A stretch of 64,000 nucleotides of DNA from CACIAM-69d sp001698445. Lineage in GTDB: Bacteria; Cyanobacteriota; Cyanobacteriia; CACIAM-69d. Below the pieces are notes generated by a model. It saw only the letters and a program-made list of their open reading frames with translations, ran no database searches and was not told where the DNA came from. Location of the stretch: contig NZ_JAZAQF010000028.1 in NCBI RefSeq assembly GCF_043235035.1, positions 124,001-188,000 on the forward strand, in the 5' to 3' direction. The translations under genes were made by a program, and so were the position numbers. Positions 9,088-17,906 of the stretch are shown here, piece after piece; position 1 is the first letter of the stretch; each line of letters starts with the position of its first letter.

Positions 9088-9400
9088 AACATAGCCTCTC
9101 AATGGCTGTCCTTGATATGGTCACTTCCCGATAAGTTCTTGATTGATTTGCGATCAAAACACATTGATCGCGAGCATTCACGGGCCATTCACCGGCAATG
9201 GGCCGATAAGGCGGTGGTAAGGCATCAGCAAGATTTGTGACCATTGCCAATTCATAATCGGAAGGGTCAATAGGATAAGGTTTCGAAAGGGTTAATTTTA
9301 AGAAGGGTTAACCCAAGGGGCTTGGCGCAAACAATCGTTCAAGACATGTCACAATTGCCACAGGCTGTGATTTGCCCCAATGCTTTTTCCTTGACCTCCC
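9088..9400. other. Intergenic region, nothing recognised
   Basis: 313 bp between the epimerase gene and the nuclease-ParA gene. No hairpin with a T-run and no clear promoter. It would carry the promoter of the downstream ParA/ParB-like pair. Confidence 0.5.
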
Positions 9401-10864
9401 ATGATGCTAACGCCCGAGGAGTTTCAGCAACAATGGACAGCCCTGCTCGATCGGGTGGAAACCTGCACCACGGAAAAAGCCCTAGAAGATCGAGTTTTGA
9501 CCCCGCTGCTGATGCTGCTCGGCTATGACAAAGCCGATGTGGCCCAACAGGTTCTCTTTGGGCGTAAACGAGTTGATTTTTTAGTCAAGGCCCAGCAAGC
9601 GGCTCCCTCTAGCCACTATTTGGTCATTGAGGCAAAAGCGCCCCACAAATCGATCGCCCACAATAGCTGGCAACTGCGGGAATATCTCCGTGAATCGGGC
9701 AGTTTGTTGGGCCTATTAACCAATGGCAATCAGTTCAAGTTGCTCTATAACGATGGCAGGGCAATTCACATTCTGTGGGAGTTTGAGCGAGCCGATCTTT
9801 ACAATAACTATCGGCTGCTGGGATCGTTGCTGTGGCAGCGCAATTGCGATCGGGTCATGGCCGCCTTTGCCGATAGCCATCGAAAGGTTCATCACCAATT
9901 CATTCGGGCGATCGCGCGGCTTTCTCACGATCCCAAAATGATGAACCTTTCGGCGATTCACGATCGTCAAACCTCAGACCCAGAACCTCAACGGCGAGAG
10001 TCTATGATTATCACGGTTTTTAACAACAAGGGTGGAGTCGGTAAAACGACACTCACCATCAACTTAGCCGCTGCCTTAAGCCAAATGGGCAAGCGAGTTT
10101 TGCTGATTGATATTGATGCTCAGGCGAATTTAACCACCGGTCTCGGAATTGACCCCCTTGAAGATATTGAAAAAGCGGGACGCAAGGATATTACCCACCT
10201 GCTGACGGAACCCAAAACCACGGCCGCCTCCGTCACCATCAGCAAACGTTGGGGCAATGTGACTTTGGATGTGATTCCTTCCCATATTCGGCTCAGCAAT
10301 ATGGAGAATCAGCTCATTCAGTTAGTGGATAGCGATCGAATCCTGGCCAAAAAACTCAAAAACCATGACTATGATTTTGTATTCGTTGACCCACCGCCCT
10401 CCTTTGGGAAAGTTAACCGAATTTCCCTGATGGCTTCGGCGGGAGTTCTGGTTCCCACGCAGCTTTCCCCCTATCCCATTCGTGCCTTGGAATATGTGTT
10501 CAGCCAAGTGGAAGAGGTGGGGCAATTCCGAGAAACACCTCTGCCGATTGTGGGCATTGCCGTCAGTATGTATGATCGCCAGTCCAAGACCTTTAATCAA
10601 GCGATGGTAGATGATTTAAACGCCAAGCTTGATCGGCTCCCGGGGGGCGATCGCACGGCGCTCTTCCGCGAGAAAACTTGGGTTCCTCGGTTAAATGTTT
10701 TGTCCAAATCCCAGTCGAAAGGCTATCCTCTTTGCGCGGCTGATTTTGACGAGGATCTGGGATCTCAGGATCGCAATTCCGTTGAAAATGCCCTGGCAGC
10801 CTTTGAGAATTTGGCCAAAGAATTGATTCAAAAAGTTAGTGTTGACGTTGAACCTAACCCATGA
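9401..10864 (+). CDS. HsdR-N-type nuclease domain fused to ParA ATPase
   Basis: A 487-residue fusion. Residues 1-190 resemble the N-terminal nuclease domain of type I restriction R subunits (HSDR_N). A PD-(D/E)XK core is readable as D59 (KRVDFLV) and E77-x-K79 (LVIEAKAP), with an upstream E29. From residue ~202 a complete ParA/MinD-type ATPase follows: deviant Walker A KGGVGKTT (K210, K215), switch region DIDAQANLT and Walker B FVFVDPPPS. ParA proteins form ATP-driven DNA-bound gradients. The gene overlaps the ParB-like gene by four bases (ATGA), so the two are co-translated. ATG 9404 is an alternative start. The nuclease activity is predicted from residues only; the combination could act in partitioning or defence. 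Confidence 0.9.
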   Translation: MMLTPEEFQQQWTALLDRVETCTTEKALEDRVLTPLLMLLGYDKADVAQQVLFGRKRVDFLVKAQQAAPSSHYLVIEAKAPHKSIAHNSWQLREYLRESGSLLGLLTNGNQFKLLYNDGRAIHILWEFERADLYNNYRLLGSLLWQRNCDRVMAAFADSHRKVHHQFIRAIARLSHDPKMMNLSAIHDRQTSDPEPQRRESMIITVFNNKGGVGKTTLTINLAAALSQMGKRVLLIDIDAQANLTTGLGIDPLEDIEKAGRKDITHLLTEPKTTAASVTISKRWGNVTLDVIPSHIRLSNMENQLIQLVDSDRILAKKLKNHDYDFVFVDPPPSFGKVNRISLMASAGVLVPTQLSPYPIRALEYVFSQVEEVGQFRETPLPIVGIAVSMYDRQSKTFNQAMVDDLNAKLDRLPGGDRTALFREKTWVPRLNVLSKSQSKGYPLCAADFDEDLGSQDRNSVENALAAFENLAKELIQKVSVDVEPNP

Positions 10865-11832
10865 GCGATTATCAAGAACGTCGCCGCCTGATTCGCGAAA
10901 ATTTGAAGATTCAACCCGTTAACCATGGTCAGGTTCATACCTGTTTGGTGGGAATGCGATCGCAGCCGGAAATTTCACCCGATCGCTATGAGGAACTGCG
11001 GTGGAGTTTGCAGAATCACAACAGCAATTTGATCCCGATTTTGGTTCGCCGCACCGATCAGCTTGGGGATGAAGTGGAATATGAGGTGATCCATGGGGCT
11101 GATTGGGTGGTGGTGGCCAATGATTTAGACATTGGGATGCTTTGGGCTTGGGTTTTTGACCTGAGTGATGCGGAAGCGGCATTAGCCCAAGAAGAGCTGG
11201 CGGTTTTGTTAGGGGGCGATCCCCCTCCGGCCTCGATTGCCAACCCCGACCCCGACCCTCAGGCAGTTGTGGAACCAGGCATCGATCCAACCTTTAGCCA
11301 GCGCCTGGAAGAACAATTAACCCAACGGTTGGAGCAACTCCTTGATCAAAAACTAACCCAGTCTCTTGCGGGAGTGACCGTTGCCGATCGCCAGGCTTTG
11401 GGGGATGCCAACTCAGCGCAAACATTGGCCAAGCTAGAAAGCCAAATGACCGATCTCAGCCAACAGTTGGCAAACCTTAGCCAGACTGGGAACCCGATCG
11501 CGCAGCCACAGCCACCCGGCCCCACGAGCGAAACCAGCTCCAGCAGCGCCGCACAGGAAATAGTTGCCTCTTTGGAGCGATCGATCCATCGCCTTTGCGA
11601 AGTGGTGACCGAAGGATCAAAAATCACCCTGACGATCGAGCCGCCGGCCAAGTCGCCAGCCCAAGTTCTTGATCCCCAAGAAGCCGAACTGCGGAAAATT
11701 TACAGTGCGGTTGCGTTGACCAAGCTCAAAATCCTCGCCAGAGATAAGGGGATTGCGGTCAGCAGCAAGGCGAAGGCTGAGGAAATTATTGAGGCCCTGA
11801 TTGAATCCCATCGCCCATCGGCCGCGCCCTAG
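10861..11832 (+). CDS. ParB-like protein with coiled coil and SAP/Rho-N-like tail
   Basis: A 323-residue protein coupled to the ParA fusion gene. Residues ~35-115 follow the ParB/Srx-like N-terminal pattern: SPDRYEELRWSLQNH, IPILVRRTD, EYEVIHGADWVVVAN, VFDLSDAEA. The GERR nucleotide-binding motif of true ParB is replaced by GADW, so CTP binding is doubtful. Residues ~145-200 are Gln/Leu-rich and likely coiled coil. The last ~45 residues (LRKIYSAVALTKLKILARD, then SSKAKAEEIIEAL) look like a SAP or Rho-N DNA-binding helix pair. The expected role is adaptor between DNA and the ParA partner. No classical helix-turn-helix is seen. Confidence 0.75.
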   Translation: MSDYQERRRLIRENLKIQPVNHGQVHTCLVGMRSQPEISPDRYEELRWSLQNHNSNLIPILVRRTDQLGDEVEYEVIHGADWVVVANDLDIGMLWAWVFDLSDAEAALAQEELAVLLGGDPPPASIANPDPDPQAVVEPGIDPTFSQRLEEQLTQRLEQLLDQKLTQSLAGVTVADRQALGDANSAQTLAKLESQMTDLSQQLANLSQTGNPIAQPQPPGPTSETSSSSAAQEIVASLERSIHRLCEVVTEGSKITLTIEPPAKSPAQVLDPQEAELRKIYSAVALTKLKILARDKGIAVSSKAKAEEIIEALIESHRPSAAP

Positions 11833-12010
11833 GCTCAATTACATCTAGCCTTGGGCTAGTGCTGAGTGAGGACGGGTAACACTTGGCGCACAAGACTTGG
11901 CAAGATCGATCGGGGCAGTTTCCGCAAACTTCATCAAACTTCATCGCCACCCTTGAAGCGTGATCGGTTGTGGGTTAAAGTATCAAACGTCATCCCCAGA
12001 ATGGCCAATC

Positions 12011-12083
<73 letters not shown>

Positions 12084-12124
12084 TCTAAATCGGGTTAATC
12101 AGGCAGCTCCATGATCGGGCCGGT

Positions 12125-13801
12125 CTAAGAGTCCTTGGTGGCTTCTAGCAGTTGTCCTCGCTCAACGGTGGGGGTAATTTGCCAACCCCGACTCTGTAAG
12201 GATTCCAGGATTTCGCGGGAGGGGCGATAAAGCCAAACCCGATCGCCCAAGGGCCGGCCTGCCAAATCAGCAGGCGATCGCAAAAATAGAAACTGCACGG
12301 CGGGATCGGTGCGATAGCCCAGGCCGATCGCCCGGCCCACCTTTTCCGGCCCCGTCAGCACCCATTGGTTAGGGCGGTTGGCCAGGGCGGCGGCCACCTG
12401 ACCATCGTAAAAACTGCTGTATTTGTTCCACCAAGTATCCGCTCGCACTATGGCGATGCTGGAAGCAAGGCTAACCGACACCAACAGCACAGTAACGATC
12501 TGGCCCAATCGTCGGCCATATTGCCCCGCCAGGGAACGGGAAGCGCGTGGCGTGACCCAAAATTCCGCCAAACTGTAGGCCACTGCCAAAATCACCCCGA
12601 TCGAGGGGCCCAGCAAAAAACGCGGCACGGTCGATCGCTGTCCCCCATCAATCAAGTCGGGAATTGCCAGGGCCAAAAAGGGCACAGCCAACCCACAAAG
12701 CACCAAACATTTCGCCGCTTCATTGGCAAATTGGCAGAGAATTCGGAAACTCCAAACCACCAAGCCGCCCACTGGCAACAGCACGCCCCACCAAACCCAG
12801 CTTGCCAACTGGGCTTCGTCCTGGCCCGTTTCCACATTCACCAGCCGATCGCTCGTCAGACCCTGCACATCCGCAAACAAACCCACCAAGCCAATCAACC
12901 AGCGCCGGCCGATCGTCAGCCAACCCACATCGCGCCCCACCCAAGCCATGCCGTCAAAGTGGATCAAATAAACCACCAACCAAGGCAAAAAGGCCGCACT
13001 ACCCAGCGCCGCCGCGATCGCCCAGGCGCGCATTTGACGATTCCAACGAAACCGTTCCAGCCAAGTCATCCACAGCCCATGGCCAAAAATCGTGAGCGCA
13101 AAGGTGGGGTGAGCATACAAACCCAGGGCGATCGCCCCGCCATAGGCCAGCCATCCCCGTTGCACCCGTCGCAGTCGGCCCGCCGGGTCAAAGGCGCGGG
13201 ACTCATGCCAGGCCCGCTGCACCCGCACCAACAGGGCCCCGGACACCAACACCAACAACACCACTAGGCTATATTCCCGGGCCTCTTGGGCATAGACCAA
13301 GTGCAGCGGTGACAGACTCAGCAGCAAAACCGACAACAACGCCACGGCCCAAGAGCGGAAGAGTTCCCAGGCCAACCAAACCATGGCCGGAAAAGTGAGC
13401 CAACTGATCAGGGCAGCAGTGAGGCGAATTTGATCGATCGCCCGGCCGCCAAACCCAGCCAACACCCTGGCAAATCCATAGAACAGGGGTGGATGTTGGG
13501 GATTGTCCGTGGCCAGGGCCACGGTGGTGGCTCGCAAGCCCTCCAGCAGATTTTGATTGGCGGGCAGGGTTTGGAACTGCATCAGGTCGGCCATGGTCAC
13601 CGGCTGGCGATCGCTGGCGGCCCGGGTGGCCCAAGCCACGGCGGTTTCCTTGCCCACGCCGGCCACCCGCATGGCGCTATGGATTTCATCAATCCAGTGA
13701 AATTTCTGGGGCAAGTTGGTGACCCGCAAACCCAGGCCCAGCCCGATCGCCAGAACCAAAACCAGGGACAGCAGCCAGCTCGATCGTCTTAGGGCATACA
13801 T
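12125..13801 (-). CDS. GT-C family membrane glycosyltransferase (PMT/ArnT-like)
   Basis: A 558-residue integral membrane protein with about ten hydrophobic helices. The first luminal loop contains WIDEIHSAMR, the acidic pair typical of GT-C enzymes, and a later HPPLFYGFARV segment matches the PMT_2/GT39 region. Such enzymes move a sugar from a polyprenyl-phosphate carrier to a lipid, polysaccharide or protein on the outer face of the membrane. It lies 85 bp downstream of another large membrane protein that overlaps murG, so the three may form one transcript. Donor and acceptor are unknown. Confidence 0.75.
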   Translation of the reverse strand: MYALRRSSWLLSLVLVLAIGLGLGLRVTNLPQKFHWIDEIHSAMRVAGVGKETAVAWATRAASDRQPVTMADLMQFQTLPANQNLLEGLRATTVALATDNPQHPPLFYGFARVLAGFGGRAIDQIRLTAALISWLTFPAMVWLAWELFRSWAVALLSVLLLSLSPLHLVYAQEAREYSLVVLLVLVSGALLVRVQRAWHESRAFDPAGRLRRVQRGWLAYGGAIALGLYAHPTFALTIFGHGLWMTWLERFRWNRQMRAWAIAAALGSAAFLPWLVVYLIHFDGMAWVGRDVGWLTIGRRWLIGLVGLFADVQGLTSDRLVNVETGQDEAQLASWVWWGVLLPVGGLVVWSFRILCQFANEAAKCLVLCGLAVPFLALAIPDLIDGGQRSTVPRFLLGPSIGVILAVAYSLAEFWVTPRASRSLAGQYGRRLGQIVTVLLVSVSLASSIAIVRADTWWNKYSSFYDGQVAAALANRPNQWVLTGPEKVGRAIGLGYRTDPAVQFLFLRSPADLAGRPLGDRVWLYRPSREILESLQSRGWQITPTVERGQLLEATKDS

Positions 13802-13886
13802 GGCAAGGTTAGGGGCAACGGCAAAGGGGCAAAATCGCTCATGTCTAGCGGTGCTCAGCGAAATCAGGCGGGTGGCCGAGGGCTAA

Positions 13887-15818
13887 TCAACGGCTGGCCT
13901 CGGTGGCCACCTTGGCTAGGCATTTCGCATCGAGAACCACCAAATCCGGTTGTTGATAGGCCTGGCAGGGGTGATCGGGGGCTAAAAAGCTGCTCAGGGC
14001 TGGCTTTTCGCCGCGATTGAGGTGATCGAGCGCCTCCTGTTGCACCGGCTGAAATTGGCGTAACCAGCGGTTGGCCCGCCGCTCCTTTGCGCTCAGGTAA
14101 TCGATCGTGAAGGTATCGCGATCGAGCAGCCAAAAATCAATACTGTATTGCTGATTGAAGGCCAACACCGCTGCCAGATTTGGGCTATAGAGCGCTTGCA
14201 GCAGATCCATCATCCGTTGCCGAAACAAGCGGTAATAGCCCCAGTGGTAAGGAATGGCATATTCACGGGCCACCAGAACCGATCGCCCGGCAAAGGTGGG
14301 CAGATTATCGGCCTCTTTGGCCAAGGACGCAACCCGCAGATCCACCGGCTGGGTCGCAAAAAATTGGTACAGGCCCGGCGATTCTCCCGCCACGTAGTTG
14401 GCCTTGGGAAAGCGTTTCAGGCTGAGGGGATAGAGCACTGCACCGCTGAATAGCCCGATCGCCAAGAGCACCGCCAAAAAGCGTTTGAACCCTCGGCCAA
14501 AGCCTGAGGCTGGGGGCATGGTTGGGGTTGAGTCTGAGCTAGGGAATGGGGCGTGGGCTTCGGGGTTGGTGAATTTGGCGCTGATCACTGGATCGGTTAA
14601 GCCAGGACGCGATCGCCCAGCGCCCAAGAGCTGATCCAGCAGCAGCGTCAACACCAAGGCCGCCGCGATCGGCAACATCATCCGAATGCTGTGTTGGGTG
14701 TAGCGACCGGGCAAATGGAGCCGAAACAACAGCAAATGGGCCAAGGTATAGCAACCGATGCCAGAGGCGAGCCAAATGGGCAACAGAGCCAGGCGATCGC
14801 TCAGTTGTTGACCCAAACGCCAGCGATCGCGCTGCCACCAGGCCACCGGCAACAGCAACCCCAAAACCAAGGTGGCCGGTGTGAATGGATCCTTGGGCAA
14901 CAGGCTGCTGCGTTGCCCCAAAATCCAAAAGTCAAACCAGTTGTCATCAAAAAAGTTGGCCCGGCCGCTGGAGAAAAATTCCGGGAGTGATCGCGCTTGG
15001 CTGACGGTCACCACGGGGCCATAGTCCGAAGCTTGCAGGGCATAGAGACCCAGAACAGCGATCCCCGCAATCCCACCGCCCAGGGCCAAGCGATCGCGCC
15101 GCTGAGTCAGGGTGGCGGCGGGGCCCCAAGGGCTGGCAATTAGCGATCGCAATCCGGCCGGCCACTGCCAGCGCCAGCGCCAACACCAGTCGATCGCCAA
15201 GATGCCCAAGGCTACCAGGACGTATTGGGGATAGAACAGGCCCAGCAGCCCGATCGTGCCCAAAACCCAACCCAGGCTGGATCGTACCCAACCCCAAGCA
15301 AAGGCTAAAAACAGCGGGTAGAGGAACGATCGGGGGGTGGCGGAAGCCAAGTCATCAGTCATGGCCAGCACTTGACTGGTGAGCACCGATCCCAAAAATC
15401 CGGCCACCGGAATCGGCAACAGGGCCGTGGTTAAACCAAAGGCCAACCCCGCCACCACCAACCCCAGCCCGATCGGCAGAATTTTGCTCACCGCCAGCGG
15501 ATTCAACCCCGCCCAAGCCAGCAACCGGTAGAGGGTGCGATAACCTTCCGGGGCCACGGATTGGAAATAGTCCGCAATCCAATCCTGAGGAAAGAGGGTG
15601 GGGTCTAGCCAGCGCTGCATCCAAAACACATGCTGGCGAGCATCGTCTTGGACAATGTAGGGGCCGCCTGTAGCCTGGCGATAGCCGGCCCAGCCAATGG
15701 CCAGGGCGATCGCCCCGCTGGCCAACAGCCAGCCCCACCAATCGCGCCGTTGGGGCTGGGCCGGAAACAGCCAGCACCGGAGCCGATCGCTCCAAGGGGT
15801 GAACCGTGGGGCCGTCAT
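13887..15818 (-). CDS. Large multi-pass membrane protein, possible GT-C-like
   Basis: A 643-residue protein with around twelve hydrophobic segments and a soluble C-terminal region of about 150 residues. Its first loop has YIVQDDARQHVFWMQRW, where the DDARQH acid/His cluster is placed as in GT-C glycosyltransferases, but no family signature is complete. Its ATG overlaps the murG stop (ATGA), suggesting co-translation with MurG. A role in envelope polysaccharide assembly is inferred from context only. The call of hypothetical membrane protein would be equally fair. Confidence 0.65.
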   Translation of the reverse strand: MTAPRFTPWSDRLRCWLFPAQPQRRDWWGWLLASGAIALAIGWAGYRQATGGPYIVQDDARQHVFWMQRWLDPTLFPQDWIADYFQSVAPEGYRTLYRLLAWAGLNPLAVSKILPIGLGLVVAGLAFGLTTALLPIPVAGFLGSVLTSQVLAMTDDLASATPRSFLYPLFLAFAWGWVRSSLGWVLGTIGLLGLFYPQYVLVALGILAIDWCWRWRWQWPAGLRSLIASPWGPAATLTQRRDRLALGGGIAGIAVLGLYALQASDYGPVVTVSQARSLPEFFSSGRANFFDDNWFDFWILGQRSSLLPKDPFTPATLVLGLLLPVAWWQRDRWRLGQQLSDRLALLPIWLASGIGCYTLAHLLLFRLHLPGRYTQHSIRMMLPIAAALVLTLLLDQLLGAGRSRPGLTDPVISAKFTNPEAHAPFPSSDSTPTMPPASGFGRGFKRFLAVLLAIGLFSGAVLYPLSLKRFPKANYVAGESPGLYQFFATQPVDLRVASLAKEADNLPTFAGRSVLVAREYAIPYHWGYYRLFRQRMMDLLQALYSPNLAAVLAFNQQYSIDFWLLDRDTFTIDYLSAKERRANRWLRQFQPVQQEALDHLNRGEKPALSSFLAPDHPCQAYQQPDLVVLDAKCLAKVATEASR

Positions 15819-16924
15819 GGGCGGCGGGCTGCGCGGTCGATCGCCGCCGTCATTAATTGGGCTAACTGGGTGGCACTGTCGGGTACAGCCAGGGCACGGG
15901 CCCGCTGGGCCATGGTGTCCAGGCGCGATCGATCTGCCAACAGCTCCAAAACCAAATCCCGTAGGCGATCGGGAGACAGTTGCCCCTGAGGAAACACCTG
16001 TGCTGCCCCCGCTTCCACAAAGACCTGTGCATTAAACGTTTGGTGATCATCCGCTGCAAAGGGATAGGGCACCAAAATCGAAGGGGTAGCGGTGGCGGCC
16101 AATTCCGTTAGCGTGCCTGCACCCGATCGACTAACGGCCAAATTGGCCCGCCCCAGCAGGCTGGCCATATCGTCATAGAAAGGAAGGGCAATGTATTGGG
16201 GATGTTCCAAGCTGGCCGCATCCGGATCCCGATCGCCCGTTAAATGCACCACCCAAGCCCCCATCGCAAACCAAGCCGCCGCCACTTCCCGCACCAACCG
16301 ATTCAGGGCCACGGCCCCTTGGCTGCCGCCGGCCACCACAATCAACGGCGCGTCCTCCGGCACGGGCAAGGCCAGCGGTTCCGGCTTCCAGAATCGATCG
16401 CGGGCCGGTGTGCCGGTACAGAGGGCCGCAATTTTTCGTTGGCGTAACCGCTGGGCCGCCGCCTCAAATCCCACGGCCACCGTGTCGCACCAGGGGCCAA
16501 ACCAGCGCGTGACCCGGCCAGGAATGGCGTTGGACTCGTGTAACACCACGGGCAACCCGAGCGATCGAGCGGCCACAATGGCCGGCCCGGCAATATAACC
16601 GCCGGTGGTCAGCACGCCAGCAAACTGCCCTCGCTGCAACAGCCGACGCACCGCAAAGACAGACTTCACCAAGCCATAGGCCGTGGACAGGGTTTTCCAG
16701 CCCAATCGCTCCTGAAAACCGGTCACCGGAATGGTGTGCAATGGGAAGCAATCGGGCACAAGCTTTGTTTCCAGGCGATCGGGCACACCAAGCCACTCGA
16801 TCGTCCATCGATCGGTCAACTCTTGGGCCGCCGCCAGCGCCGGGAACAGATGCCCCCCCGTGCCACTGGCGGCCACTAACAATCGCTGTGGGGCGGTTGC
16901 TGCCAAACCGTTTCTCTCTTTCAA
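15815..16924 (-). CDS. murG: UDP-GlcNAc:lipid I N-acetylglucosaminyltransferase
   Basis: A 369-residue GT28 enzyme that adds GlcNAc to lipid I to make lipid II at the inner face of the plasma membrane. The N-terminal glycine loop SGTGGHLFPAL (residues ~16-26), the TTGGYIAGP segment and HESNAIPGRVTRW are diagnostic. The C-terminal half has GGSQGAVALN (UDP-GlcNAc site) and SRSGAGTLTE. It is first in a probable three-gene unit with two membrane proteins, and diverges from the NTF2-like gene across 114 bp. The start ATG at 16924 gives the normal length. Confidence 0.97.
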   Translation of the reverse strand: MKERNGLAATAPQRLLVAASGTGGHLFPALAAAQELTDRWTIEWLGVPDRLETKLVPDCFPLHTIPVTGFQERLGWKTLSTAYGLVKSVFAVRRLLQRGQFAGVLTTGGYIAGPAIVAARSLGLPVVLHESNAIPGRVTRWFGPWCDTVAVGFEAAAQRLRQRKIAALCTGTPARDRFWKPEPLALPVPEDAPLIVVAGGSQGAVALNRLVREVAAAWFAMGAWVVHLTGDRDPDAASLEHPQYIALPFYDDMASLLGRANLAVSRSGAGTLTELAATATPSILVPYPFAADDHQTFNAQVFVEAGAAQVFPQGQLSPDRLRDLVLELLADRSRLDTMAQRARALAVPDSATQLAQLMTAAIDRAARRP

Positions 16925-17038
16925 CCGCTACAATCGGACAGGCAAGGTGGGAATTGATCCCAAAGCGACGCGATCCGGCCGATCGCCCCCCTTGAGTCAT
17001 CAATCCGGCCACTTCCCGACTTCCTAAATTATCATTCC

Positions 17039-17845
17039 ATGCTTCTTCGCGCTTGTTACGTCTTGGGAAATCAACAACCGATCCAGCGGGCTAGCCGGTG
17101 GGGACTTGCCCTAGGAGCCGGCCTGCTGATGGCCATGGGCACTGCCGTCAACCCCGCCGCTGCTGTGACGATCGATCCCAGCGTGCAAGCCCTGTTGAGC
17201 GACATCGATCGCGCCGCCAGCGCCAAAGATGCCGGTTTGCTGCAACGGTTCGCCCCCAACTTCCGCAGCGCCGATGGCCTCAGCCGCGACGAGTTGGGCC
17301 GCTCCCTTAGTCAGTTTTGGCAATCCTTTGATCAGGTGACCTACAGCACCACCGTTGAAAAGGCCGATCGCGATCGGGACACCTGGATTCTCGAAACCCG
17401 CACCGACATCACGGCCACCAAAGCCAACACCACCCTCGGGCCCGCTAAGTTGGTCACGGAAGTGCGGGCCCGCCAAACCATTCAAAACGGCCTGGTGATC
17501 CGTCAAGAACTGCTTGATGAGCGCACCACCACCCAATGGGGCAGCAAACCACCCCGCGTGAGGGTGCGGCTGCCAGAGCGAGTGCGCCCGGGGGATACTT
17601 ACACCTTCGATGCGATCGTTCAAGATCCGTTGGGCGACACCCTGTTGGCTGGCAGTGCGATCGATACGCCTGTGCGCCCGGAACTGTATGCCATTCCCCA
17701 AAATGCAGCCCTAGAACCCATTTCTGCTGGAGGGCTGTTCAAGGTGGGGCGCGCGCCCAACAGCCCAGGGTCTCGCTGGATTTCCGCTGTTTTGGTGGGT
17801 CCCGAGGGCATGACTTGGATTACGGAACGATTGGAAGTGCGCTAG
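17039..17845 (+). CDS. Secreted NTF2-like protein
   Basis: A 268-residue protein with a signal peptide: basic start, hydrophobic core GLALGAGLLMAMGTAV and a cut near AAAVT at residue ~42. After it comes an NTF2-like region (VQALLSDIDRAASAKDAGLLQRFAPNF onward, to about residue 160), followed by a beta-rich C-terminal domain. Similar cyanobacterial proteins are annotated as nuclear transport factor 2 family. It is probably periplasmic. It is transcribed divergently from murG. No catalytic residues can be assigned. Confidence 0.75.
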   Translation: MLLRACYVLGNQQPIQRASRWGLALGAGLLMAMGTAVNPAAAVTIDPSVQALLSDIDRAASAKDAGLLQRFAPNFRSADGLSRDELGRSLSQFWQSFDQVTYSTTVEKADRDRDTWILETRTDITATKANTTLGPAKLVTEVRARQTIQNGLVIRQELLDERTTTQWGSKPPRVRVRLPERVRPGDTYTFDAIVQDPLGDTLLAGSAIDTPVRPELYAIPQNAALEPISAGGLFKVGRAPNSPGSRWISAVLVGPEGMTWITERLEVR

Positions 17846-17906
17846 GTAGAAGTGCGCTAGGAATTTGTAGGTATTGGGCAACTAGCCTGATGGGGCTTGG
17901 GTTGGA

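Noticed and set aside
12365..13267. 300-codon plus-strand frame inside the GT-C gene
   Set aside because: The opposite strand has clean membrane helices and GT-C motifs; the plus frame is a shadow with Gln/His/Pro bias.
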